Positions 7,364 to 15,096 of a DNA stretch of 24,606 bases are shown here, piece by piece (the first letter of the stretch is position 1; every line of letters starts with the position of its first letter). The stretch is from a virus. A model generated the notes under the pieces. The model saw only the letters and a program-made list of their open reading frames with translations, did no database searches and was not told the DNA's origin. Where the stretch lies: positions 1 to 24,606 of the IMG/VR virus record IMGVR_UViG_3300027491_000247; one strand, 5' to 3'. The translations under genes were made by a program, and so were the position numbers.

Positions 7364-8703
7364 GCTACGGGTACGTCCACCGCCGCCACGGCACCTCGCC
7401 GGGCGTCGAGGAGCCCCCGCCGGCGGACCAGGTGCAGTGCAACCTGGCAGCGCTGGCGGCGCTGCCGCTGGCCAGCGGCGAGCCGGAGAGCAGCGAGGGC
7501 TGGCGGCATTTCCGCTGGGGGCCGTCGGTCCCCTGCGAGCGCGTGGTCATCCCGCCGGGATTCACCGACAGCAGCACGCAGCTGGACGTGGTGATCGCCG
7601 GGTTGCTGCCGCAGGCCAGCGCGCTGCTCCTGCTGCAGATCGAGAGCGAGCAGGGCACGCAGCTCACGGTGGGCGCGTCCTGGGGCGATGGCCAGATCAT
7701 CGGCGATCCACAGGTCTACGAGGTGCCGGCCGGCGGCCGGCGCGAGGTGGTCGTCCGCTTCGACGACTACGGGCAGCGCTTCACGGTATTCGACCCCGCC
7801 ACCGAAGCGCCTTGCGTGCTGCATGGGGGAGAGATCCGCCTGGACATCGGCAACGGCTGGGGCACCCTCTCAGACGCCCTGCCGGCCCAGGTCCTGTCGG
7901 CGCATGGTGCGGCATTCCCGAGCGGCAACGGCCAGGCCTATGGCTGCCGCTGGCGGACGCTGGACGCGAGGCGCCCGGGGTCCTTCGATGACATTCCGCT
8001 GATGATTCCGGGCGTGCACTATCTTCCGTCCGAGGGGAGCATCCAGTTCGGCCCGCGCCAGAGCGGCACGGTCGAGGGGCTGGAGGTTCCCTTGCTCCAC
8101 CCGGTGGCCGATGACATCGACCTCTCCGGCGGCCTGCAGGTGGACGTGACCGGGGCGCGGATCCTGAACTTCGAGCTGTTCGGCTTCGACAACGCCCTGC
8201 AGCAGGATACGCCGCAGGCCCGTTACTTCAGCATGGAGACGGTGTTTCAGGGCGACATGGAGGTGAGCGGGACGCAGAACGATCCCTTCATCCGCCGGGC
8301 TTTCGTGCTTTGGGGCACTTCCAGCAACGGCTCGCGCCTGGGCAAGCCGAATGTCTACCGCGGCCTGCTCGACAGCACGCCGAATTCGTTCCGCTACCAC
8401 AACCAGATCGTCGTCCAGCACAACCGCCCGCGCGCCAACCTGGCCGAGCTGGGCAACAAGATGGCCCTGCTGGTGGTGCACCGCCTGCCGGTCGACAAGC
8501 CGCTGCCGGTGTACTACGCCTATGGCTATAGCCCCGAGACCTCGCCGCAGGAGATGGAGTCGGAGCCGCGCTGGACCTCGCTGCCCGACGGGAACGGCGA
8601 GCACAGTTTCGCCGTGAAGTTCGGCCTGGTGGACGGCGACGTCACCGTGCTGCAGATGACGTCCGACATCACCCTCATCGACGACTCGGAGAACCTGGAG
8701 TGA
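7360..8703 (+). CDS. Virion structural protein of unknown family
   Basis: A 447-residue, beta-rich acidic protein. It is translationally coupled on both sides: ATGA overlap at 7360, and its stop overlaps the GTG of the nozzle-like gene. The middle and C-terminal parts have alternating hydrophobic/polar strands with many Asp/Gly/Asn turns (EIRLDIGNGWGTLSD, VDVTGARILNFELFGFD, MEVSGTQNDPFIRRAF). There is no signal peptide, membrane segment or catalytic motif. Its place between adaptor and nozzle genes argues for a tail-collar, appendage or tail-knob component. I do not recognise the family. Confidence 0.72.
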   Translation: MSYGYVHRRHGTSPGVEEPPPADQVQCNLAALAALPLASGEPESSEGWRHFRWGPSVPCERVVIPPGFTDSSTQLDVVIAGLLPQASALLLLQIESEQGTQLTVGASWGDGQIIGDPQVYEVPAGGRREVVVRFDDYGQRFTVFDPATEAPCVLHGGEIRLDIGNGWGTLSDALPAQVLSAHGAAFPSGNGQAYGCRWRTLDARRPGSFDDIPLMIPGVHYLPSEGSIQFGPRQSGTVEGLEVPLLHPVADDIDLSGGLQVDVTGARILNFELFGFDNALQQDTPQARYFSMETVFQGDMEVSGTQNDPFIRRAFVLWGTSSNGSRLGKPNVYRGLLDSTPNSFRYHNQIVVQHNRPRANLAELGNKMALLVVHRLPVDKPLPVYYAYGYSPETSPQEMESEPRWTSLPDGNGEHSFAVKFGLVDGDVTVLQMTSDITLIDDSENLE

Positions 8704-11396
8704 AGATCTCCCTCACGCCCTCGCGCGGCGTCATGCCGCGCGTGGCACCGCAGCGCCTGCCGCCGGAGGCAGCGCAGGCCGCGCTCAACGCCCGCCTGCT
8801 GAGCGGCGACCTGGAAGCCTGGCTGGAGCCCGGCTTCAACAGCGCGCTGTTCAAGAGCGGCGAGGTGCGCAGCCTGCACCTGATGGCGCGCCAGCACTGG
8901 CTGCATTGGACGGCGGCGGAGTTGGGCACGGAGGCCGTGTCGGTGGACGTGGCACGCGGGCCCATCGCCGGCGACAGCACCGAGCGCAGCTACTTCAGCG
9001 GCACCGACGCCCCGCGCGTCACCAACCTGGCCAAGGCCATCGGCCCTTGCGGGCAGCAGTATCCCTGCGACAGCCTGCTGCTGGGCGTGCCGGCGCCGGA
9101 GGCCGTGCCGGCGCTGGCGCTGGACACCGTGGTGCCCGACGCCAGCAACGTGGAGTTCACCAACCCGGGCGCCGAGTCCGGCGGCACGGCCGGCTGGATC
9201 GTGGACGAGGGTGACCTGGATGTACGCACGTCCGGCGACGCTGCCGGCCTGGCGGCGCAGCAGGGCAGCTACTGCTTCTGCGCGGCGCGGACCGAGGCGC
9301 ACCAGACGCTGCTGCTGGCGTCGGCGCACGTCTTCCCGCAGCAGATGCTGGAGCTGAAATGGTGGCAGGCCAGCGGGCCCGCCGGCAGCGCGGCGGCCAT
9401 GGGGCTGCGCTTCCATGACGAGAACAACCTGCCGGTGGGCGAGGCCATCGCGCCGGTGCAGGCGGTGACGCCGGCCCTGGGCTGGGTGCAGCGCAGTGTC
9501 TCCCGCCAGGTGCCGGCCGGGGCCGAGACCGTGCGCCTGGTGATGATCTTCGAGCGCGAGGGAGCGGGACAGAACGACGCCTACCTGGACAGCCTGGAGC
9601 TGTCGGCCATGGACTACGAGGAGCCCTTCGACTGCAGCTCCTTCGACGGCTGGATCAAGGGCCCGGAGGGCGGCGTCACGCGCGTGGAGATCGACCCCGG
9701 CACCGGGCGCGAGGCGCCGAGCTGGCGCTTCACGCAGAACAACAGCGTCAGCTACCTGTACAAGGACATCGGCCTGGCCACCAGCCCCAAGGCGCGCATC
9801 GAGGCCGACATGTATGCCGTGGAGAACCTCACGCTGATGCTCTACGCCAGCGCGGCAGGCTATGGCGTGGGCATCAATGTCGGCGAGAACGGCTGCCGGC
9901 TGATGCGCTACGGGGCCTGGGGCGACCAGGGCGGCTCGCCGCTGGCGCAGCTCGCCTCCTCGCTGAAGAACCGCTGGGTCCGCGTGGTGGCGGAGGTCAA
10001 CACCATCAGCGCCGCCGCCGCGCGGCTGAAGCTGCGCGTCACCAGGCTGGACAGCGGCGTCGCGGTGGTGAGCAATCACGAGGCGGAGATCGAGGTCAAT
10101 GGCTCCTGCGTGGGCTTCAAGTCCCGCTCCAACGAGACCAGCGAGCGCAGCTGGGTGGACAACGTGCTGCTGTCCGTCACCGCGCCGGAGCCGGACCGGC
10201 CGGAGAGCATCGTCTTCACCAACTACGTCTGGACCTACACCAACGAGTTCGGGGAAGAAGGCCCGCCGAGCCCGGTGAGCCGCACCGTGCAGCGCAGCAA
10301 CAACGCCCCGGTGCGCATCGACACGCCCGCCACGGCGCCGGCCGGCTACGGCATCAGCCACAAGACGCTGTACCGCTCCGCCACCGGCGCCGGCAGCAGC
10401 GCCTACCTGCGCGTGGAGCGCATCCCGCTGGACCAGGTCACCTACGTGGACAGCAAGACGGACGCCGACCTGGGCAGCGTGCTGGAATCGCAGCTTTACG
10501 ACCTGCCGCCGGCCGACCTGCGCGGGCTGCTGGCCATGCCCAACGGCTTTCTCGCCGGCTTCTCCCGCAACGAGCTGGTGTTCTCCGCGCAGGGGCGCTA
10601 CCACGCCTTTCCGCTGGACTACCGCCTGGCCACGGATTATCCCATCGTGGCCATCGGCGCGATCGACGCCAGCCTGGTGGTGCTGACCGAGTCCCACCCC
10701 TATGTGGCCACCGGCTACACGCCGGACGCCATGTCCATGCGCAAGCTGGAATCGCCGCAGGCCTGCAGCGCCAAGCGCAGCGTCGCCCACCTCAAGGACG
10801 TGGGCATCGTCTACGCCTCGCCGGACGGACTGGTGGCCATCAACGGCCAGGGCGCGCCGCTGCTGCTGACCGAGGGCCTGCTGACGCGCGAGCAATGGCA
10901 AGCGCTGAACCCGGCCTCCCTGCTGGGCGTGGCGCATGACGACCGCTACTTCGGCTTCTACGAGAAGGCCGGCGGCGAGCGCGGCGGCTTCATCCTGGAT
11001 GCGCGCAACGGCGGCTTCGGCCTGGTCTTCACCGACCTCTGGGCCCAGGCCGCCTACAGCGACCCGCTGACCGACCGCCTGCTGCTGGTGATGGGCAACC
11101 AGGTCTGGCAGTGGGAGGGCGGCAGCACGCGCCGGCCCTACCGCTGGCGCTCGCGCCTGTTCCAGCTGCCACGCCCCACGGCCTTCGGCTGCGCCCAGGT
11201 GCGGGCGGCGGACTACGAGGACCTGCAGCTCACCCTGTACGCGGACGGCGCCCCCTGGCTGACCCGCGCCGTCACTTCCGCCACGGAGTTCGTGCTGCCG
11301 GACCGCTTGGCGCAAGCCAGCCTGGAGATCGAGCTGGCGGGCACCTCAAGGGTGCAGTCGGTGGAGGTGGCGGAGGAGATGGAGGAGCTGGAGTGA
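8700..11396 (+). CDS. Nozzle-like tail protein with extra beta-sandwich domains
   Basis: An 898-residue protein starting at a GTG that overlaps the previous stop. The N-terminus (PRVAPQRLPPEAAQAALNARLLSGDLEAW) and the later FTNYVWTYTNEFGEEGPPSP segment near residues 504-525 resemble podovirus tail tubular protein B / nozzle proteins, which form the end of the short tail. Residues about 150-305 (TNPGAESGGTAGW to AYLDSLEL) and about 305-505 look like inserted jelly-roll or carbohydrate-binding-like domains, perhaps for surface glycan binding. The C-terminal 200 residues, beta-propeller-like, are repeated almost exactly at 12830-13465. A type 44-like toxin gene starts five bases after the stop. 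The nozzle call follows from position and pattern; the glycan-binding idea is inference. Confidence 0.75.
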   Translation: MKISLTPSRGVMPRVAPQRLPPEAAQAALNARLLSGDLEAWLEPGFNSALFKSGEVRSLHLMARQHWLHWTAAELGTEAVSVDVARGPIAGDSTERSYFSGTDAPRVTNLAKAIGPCGQQYPCDSLLLGVPAPEAVPALALDTVVPDASNVEFTNPGAESGGTAGWIVDEGDLDVRTSGDAAGLAAQQGSYCFCAARTEAHQTLLLASAHVFPQQMLELKWWQASGPAGSAAAMGLRFHDENNLPVGEAIAPVQAVTPALGWVQRSVSRQVPAGAETVRLVMIFEREGAGQNDAYLDSLELSAMDYEEPFDCSSFDGWIKGPEGGVTRVEIDPGTGREAPSWRFTQNNSVSYLYKDIGLATSPKARIEADMYAVENLTLMLYASAAGYGVGINVGENGCRLMRYGAWGDQGGSPLAQLASSLKNRWVRVVAEVNTISAAAARLKLRVTRLDSGVAVVSNHEAEIEVNGSCVGFKSRSNETSERSWVDNVLLSVTAPEPDRPESIVFTNYVWTYTNEFGEEGPPSPVSRTVQRSNNAPVRIDTPATAPAGYGISHKTLYRSATGAGSSAYLRVERIPLDQVTYVDSKTDADLGSVLESQLYDLPPADLRGLLAMPNGFLAGFSRNELVFSAQGRYHAFPLDYRLATDYPIVAIGAIDASLVVLTESHPYVATGYTPDAMSMRKLESPQACSAKRSVAHLKDVGIVYASPDGLVAINGQGAPLLLTEGLLTREQWQALNPASLLGVAHDDRYFGFYEKAGGERGGFILDARNGGFGLVFTDLWAQAAYSDPLTDRLLLVMGNQVWQWEGGSTRRPYRWRSRLFQLPRPTAFGCAQVRAADYEDLQLTLYADGAPWLTRAVTSATEFVLPDRLAQASLEIELAGTSRVQSVEVAEEMEELE

Positions 11397-11439
11397 ACAC
11401 CATGCCGAACACGAAAGATCAGAGCGAGACCAACTTCCT
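10760..11439. repeat. Long direct repeat, copy A (nozzle 3' end plus toxin start)
   Basis: This 680-base segment recurs at 12829-13508, offset 2069 bases. It spans the last 212 codons of the nozzle-like gene, the five-base gap and the first 12-13 codons of the toxin gene. Over the last 199 residues I count only four amino acid differences. After position 11439 the two toxin genes diverge to ordinary homology. Confidence 0.93.
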
Positions 11440-12343
11440 CAAGGACTTTCTTCATGGGTACGACTTTGCCTTGAATTTGCAGGAATCCAAAAGCACCGAC
11501 GAGGGTGCCCTGACGGAACGTCCACATAGCCCCGCCTCCAAGACGGCGCTCAGGGGGATCGATCGGAAAGCTGCACAGGATTTGCATAATTCTGTGCAAG
11601 GCGGCAACAAAAGATCGAAAGCACTGATGCAGAATATTGAGAAAGGATTGGTCCAACAGCGAGAAGGGGACGCTGGATATCAATGGTGGAAGGATGAGAG
11701 AACCTTCAGGATGCCATCTCGTGATGGAGTGTTCTCAGAGGCCACGGCCTACATACATGAGGAAATGATGAGAAACGCCGAGTCTCCCGATCTTGCCTAC
11801 ATGCGGGGCAGGAATGCCAAGGGAGGCTTGCTGGCCGAAGGTGACAGCCTCCTGAGATTCGGCTTGAAAGTAAGAGGGGAAGGACCTTGGGATCACAAAA
11901 ACACCTTGCGATGGGGTATCCCCAATCCCGGGCAAGTGCATCGGTTCAAGGGTACGTCGGCAGAGTGGTTCTACAATCCTGATGACGATTCAAGATACTT
12001 CTTTGATGTCTTCTCCAACATCCACTACGGGTACGTCGGCCTGGCTGCAGGGTATCCCGAAGATGTTCTTCTGGATGCCGCAGGATTTGCCCAAGGCCGA
12101 TCGGAGGCGGGCAATAAGCGAGCCGAGGCATTTCGGCGTGGGCATCCAATACAGAATGGCGGGCATACTGCGTATCGAGGCATCGCCTGGGGTCATAGAG
12201 GGTGGGATGATCCGCCAGATCAGGCAGCGGTCCTGCTGGGAATGCATCTCTACAAGAATTATGGCAGCGACCTCACAAAGGAAGACCTGGATTTCGAGCT
12301 TCGGAACTGGGCAGGTATTCAAAAGATGAGGAGCGGGCGATGA
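11402..12343 (+). CDS. Polymorphic toxin type 44-like protein (intact copy)
   Basis: A 313-residue protein beginning five bases after the nozzle stop. The C-terminal half carries the layout of polymorphic toxin type 44 domains (Ntox44, Pfam PF15607): GPWDHK at 161-166, FDVFSNIHYGYVG at 201-213, AAGYPEDVLLDAAG after it, and WDDPPDQAAV at about 268-277. The first 60 residues are different: FLKDFLHGYDF at 12-22 and KTALRG at 47-52, motifs shared with internal virion proteins here. There is no signal peptide, so export would be through the virion. GC content is visibly lower than in structural genes, suggesting transfer. Its stop overlaps the ATG of a membrane-anchored small protein, the usual toxin-immunity arrangement. 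The enzymatic activity is not deduced here. Confidence 0.8.
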   Translation: MPNTKDQSETNFLKDFLHGYDFALNLQESKSTDEGALTERPHSPASKTALRGIDRKAAQDLHNSVQGGNKRSKALMQNIEKGLVQQREGDAGYQWWKDERTFRMPSRDGVFSEATAYIHEEMMRNAESPDLAYMRGRNAKGGLLAEGDSLLRFGLKVRGEGPWDHKNTLRWGIPNPGQVHRFKGTSAEWFYNPDDDSRYFFDVFSNIHYGYVGLAAGYPEDVLLDAAGFAQGRSEAGNKRAEAFRRGHPIQNGGHTAYRGIAWGHRGWDDPPDQAAVLLGMHLYKNYGSDLTKEDLDFELRNWAGIQKMRSGR

Positions 12344-12765
12344 GGAAAAAGGTAAAAAAAGCCATTGTGATATTGACATTGTCCACAATGGTTTTGGTTC
12401 TTGGTTTTGTCTTTCTTCCAGGCGGCGAAGTTCCACCTGTAGAGCAGGATGTCCAGAGGCTAAGGATTGCCATCTCGTCGATGGACGTAGGAAATTGTCG
12501 GATGGATAAGCAGCGTCGCGGCATTTCGAACCCGAATGACAAAGACGATATGGCGTCGATGATGCACTCCCGCTCGATTACGCAGATTTCCATGCGCTGC
12601 GGTGAAACAAGAGTAGATGCAACTGTCGCGACCTACAGGGCTCGCTTTAGCCCGCTTTGGCGGGAAAAGGGATTGACGCAATGTGGCGAGGGATACTGCC
12701 AGAAAGCCTGGGCTTCCGGCAGGCAGCTCTTTATCGTGACTACTACCGAAAAGGTGACTAATTAA
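12340..12765 (+). CDS. Membrane-anchored candidate immunity protein (copy 1)
   Basis: A 141-residue protein starting in an ATGA overlap with the toxin stop, with GAGGAG six bases upstream. Basic residues 1-7 are followed by one hydrophobic segment (about 8-27) and a soluble C-terminal domain of about 110 residues with four cysteines (C53, C87, C115, C120). The N-in, C-out topology and even number of cysteines suit an oxidising periplasm with two disulfides. A paralogue follows the second toxin copy with all four cysteines conserved. No known family is recognised. The immunity role is inferred from coupling and co-duplication; it would protect the periplasm or inner membrane face. Confidence 0.73.
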   Translation: MRKKVKKAIVILTLSTMVLVLGFVFLPGGEVPPVEQDVQRLRIAISSMDVGNCRMDKQRRGISNPNDKDDMASMMHSRSITQISMRCGETRVDATVATYRARFSPLWREKGLTQCGEGYCQKAWASGRQLFIVTTTEKVTN

Positions 12766-12828
12766 TACAGAGTCGCCTGTTGCAAAGAGAAAGTTCAAAG
12801 CGCTGAGCACAGCGCTGCTGATTGCGCG

Positions 12829-13508
12829 GGCCTGCAGCGCCAAGCGCAGCGTCGCCCACCTCAAGGACGTGGGCATCGTCTACGCCTCGCCGGACGGACT
12901 GGTGGCCATCAACGGCCAGGGCGCGCCGCTGCTGCTGACCGAGGGCCTGCTGACGCGCGAGCAATGGCAGGCCCTGAACCCGGCCTCCATGCTGGGCGTG
13001 GCGCATGACGACCGCTACTTCGGCTTCTACGAGAAGACCGGCGGCGAGCGCGGCGGCTTCATCCTGGACGCGCGCAACGGCGGCTTCGGCCTGGTCTTCA
13101 CCGACATCTGGGCCCAGGCCGCCTACAGCGATCCTTTGACCGACCGCCTGCTGCTGGTGATGGGCAACCAGGTCTGGCAGTGGGAGGGCGGCAGCACGCG
13201 CCGACCCTACCGCTGGCGCTCGCGCCTGTTCCAGCTACCGCGCCCCACGGCCTTTGCCTGTGCCCAGGTGCGCGCGGCGGACTACGAGGACCTGCAGCTC
13301 ACCCTGTACGCGGACGGCGCCCCCTGGCTGACCCGCGCCGTTACTTCCGCCACGGAGTTCGTGCTGCCGGATCGGCTGGCGCAGGCCAGCCTGGAGATCG
13401 AGCTGGCGGGCACCTCAAGGGTGCAGTCGGTGGAGGTGGCGGAGGAGATGGAGGAGCTGGAGTGAACACCATGCCGAACACGAAAGATCAGAGCGAGGCC
13501 AACTTCCT
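12829..13508. repeat. Long direct repeat, copy B
   Basis: Second copy of the 10760-11439 segment. The left junction is sharp at GGCCTGCAGCG (12829), preceded by 63 bases with no counterpart in copy A that contain a 7-bp hairpin (AGCGCTG/CAGCGCT, 12799-12816). The right end fades into the divergent toxin gene after 13508. Confidence 0.93.
12830..13465 (+). pseudogene. Orphan 3' fragment of the nozzle-like tail gene
   Basis: This frame encodes the last 212 residues of the 898-residue nozzle-like protein, with only four substitutions in the final 199 (Leu/Met, Ala/Thr, Leu/Ile, Gly/Ala). It lacks the 5' three quarters of the gene. The frame is open back to a TGA at 12755-12757, but has no ATG and no ribosome binding site; the first usable start would be GTG 12869. 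It is therefore most likely untranslated. The strict protein conservation implies a recent duplication or ongoing gene conversion. It acts as a homology arm in front of the second toxin cassette, as in displaced (orphan) cassettes of Rhs and CdiA loci. Confidence 0.82.
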
Positions 13509-14416
13509 GGGGGATTTCCTACGTGGCTACGACTTCGCCCTGGATTTTCAGGAATCCCCAAAACACTGCCGTGGACGATGGTACCAAGCCTGCGCATGCA
13601 CCTGGAGCTAGGACGGCTCTCAGGGGACTCGATCTGAATGTTGTGCAGGATTTGCACAATTCTGCGCAAGCCGGCAACAAAAGATCGAAAGCATTGATGC
13701 AGAATATTCAGAAGGGTTTGGCCCAACAGCGTAATGGGGACTCTGGCTCTCAATGGTGGAAAGACCCTAGGACATTCCGGGTGCCAGAGCCGCCTGATGG
13801 TGTGTTCGGGGAGGCAGCCTCGTATATCTACGAGGAGATGATGCGGAACTCGAGGTCAACCGCGCTTGTTGGAATACGCCGACTGAATGAGCCAGGAACC
13901 TTTGTTGGCGAGGCCGAAGGCCTCCTCAGATTCAGGCGAAAGGTGAAGGGCAATGGTCCTTGGGACCATAAAAGAACACTAAGGCGGGGTGGAGAAAACA
14001 AGGGACAGACTCATCCCTTCAAAGGAACCTCGGCGAAATGGTTCTACTCTCCGGATTCAAATGATCGATACCTGTTCGACGTCTTCTCCAATATCCACTA
14101 TGGATACGTTGGAATGGCAGCAGGGTATCCGGAAGATGTATTGCTGGACGCCGCGGGGCATGTGCAAGCTCGGTCCGAGGAAGGTGGCAGGAGAGTTCAG
14201 GAGTTTCGAGAACATCATCCTGAGCCCAAGGATCGTCACACCGCCTATTTGAGAATGGGATGGGGAGAAAGAGGTTGGGATGACCCGGCCGACCAGGCTG
14301 CCGTCCGATTGGGTATGCATCTGTACGGGCAGTACGGTAGCGATCTGACATTGGACGACCTGAAGTTTGAGATGCAGCACTGGAACGGCATAAACAAGGT
14401 CAAGAGGATTCCATGA
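13471..14416 (+). pseudogene. Polymorphic toxin type 44-like gene, second copy, frameshifted
   Basis: The gene starts at ATG 13471 with the same first residues as copy 1 (MPNTKDQSE, then FLGDFLRGYDF). It loses frame in the run CCCCAAAA at 13557-13564 and stops at 13608-13610. The downstream frame carries the rest to 14416: ARTALRG, GPWDHK, FDVFSNIHYGYVG and WDDPADQAAV. Removing one base from the run restores a 314-residue protein, against 313 for copy 1. The toxin domain has diverged clearly from copy 1 while keeping all motifs, so it was selected until recently. The frameshift may be a real inactivating mutation or an indel error in the homopolymer. Its stop overlaps the start of the next gene (ATGA). 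Confidence 0.75.
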
Positions 14417-14823
14417 ATAAGAAGAGGGCAGTTGCAATGGCAGTCCTGATAGGACTGGGGCTTTTGCTTTTGTGGGGTCTCATGCCGAGTAGCGATACAC
14501 CATCCGCCGAGCAGGATGTCGAAAGGCTTCTCCTGTCGATGCAGGAGTCCTCGCTGGAGAACTGTCGGTTGGATGCACAGCGCCGGGAAATTCCTGATCC
14601 CAATGACAGCGATGATATGGAATCCATGGGATTTGCAAGGATGAATACTCATGTTTCCATGATCTGCACGAATGGTAGGATCAATGGGAACGCCTCTACC
14701 TACAGGACCCGGTTGGGTGCCTTGTGGAACTCCTTTGGGTTGACGCAGTGCGGGGTGGACTATTGTCAGGAGGCATGGGCTTCTGGAAGACAAGCCTTCA
14801 CCGTCACCACGATCCGCTTTTGA
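14413..14823 (+). CDS. Membrane-anchored candidate immunity protein (copy 2)
   Basis: A 136-residue paralogue of the protein at 12340. It has basic residues at 3-5, one hydrophobic segment (about 6-24), then a periplasm-type domain with four cysteines (C51, C85, C113, C118) at the same spacing. Shared patterns include EQDVxRL, NCRxDxQRR, PNDxDDMxSM and AWASGRQ. It starts in an ATGA overlap with the toxin 2 stop. It is divergent enough that each copy may protect only against its own toxin, which would explain why it is kept intact although toxin 2 is frameshifted. The function is inferred from context. Confidence 0.72.
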   Translation: MNKKRAVAMAVLIGLGLLLLWGLMPSSDTPSAEQDVERLLLSMQESSLENCRLDAQRREIPDPNDSDDMESMGFARMNTHVSMICTNGRINGNASTYRTRLGALWNSFGLTQCGVDYCQEAWASGRQAFTVTTIRF

Positions 14824-14862
14824 GACGTTCCACGATTGATCCCAAGCGCATGAAGTAACTGT

Positions 14863-14936
14863 AGGTTGGGCTGAGCGCAGCGATGCCCAACGACTTTGTC
14901 CGCAGGCGTTGGGCATCGCTGCGCTCAGCCCAACCT
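14863..14936. repeat. Perfect 30-bp inverted repeat after the second cassette
   Basis: AGGTTGGGCTGAGCGCAGCG... (14863-14892) is the exact reverse complement of 14907-14936, with a 14-base spacer. It resembles a dispersed GGTTGGGCTGAGC palindrome (REP or MITE-like). There is no T-tract, though such a hairpin could still end transcription. It dominates the 273-base gap 14824-15096; the remainder holds another GC-rich hairpin near 15028-15050 and the ribosome binding region of the next gene, and I see no further gene. Confidence 0.9.
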
Positions 14937-15096
14937 GCGAACCGCGATTGATCCTGCGTGTCAGCATTGTCGCATCGCTGATTTAGTTCTCCGGCCGTCT
15001 GGCCGATTCTTCAATCCAAACACCAAGCCCGGCTCGCCCGCGAGCCCGGGAGGCTCGCGCCTGCGCGCCGCCTTTTCCCGCCACACCGGAGCCTTC

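Noticed and set aside
8526-11315. 929-codon open frame on the minus strand opposite the nozzle-like gene
   Set aside because: It mirrors the plus-strand gene in high-GC DNA; its composition (Ala/Arg/Gly/His/Gln) is that of an antisense shadow and no ribosome binding site or motif is seen.
11111-11401. Upstream extension of toxin 1 into the nozzle-like gene
   Set aside because: The frame is open by chance in GC-rich DNA; ATG 11402 starts the sequence that is conserved in the second copy.
12869-13465. Separate 198-residue gene starting at GTG 12869
   Set aside because: It is an internal fragment of the nozzle-like protein with no ribosome binding site; treated as an orphan 3' fragment.
13557-13564. 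Programmed -1 ribosomal frameshift at the C-CCA-AAA heptamer in toxin 2
   Set aside because: The heptamer exists, but the downstream toxin frame needs a +1 shift, not -1; a one-base indel explains it better.
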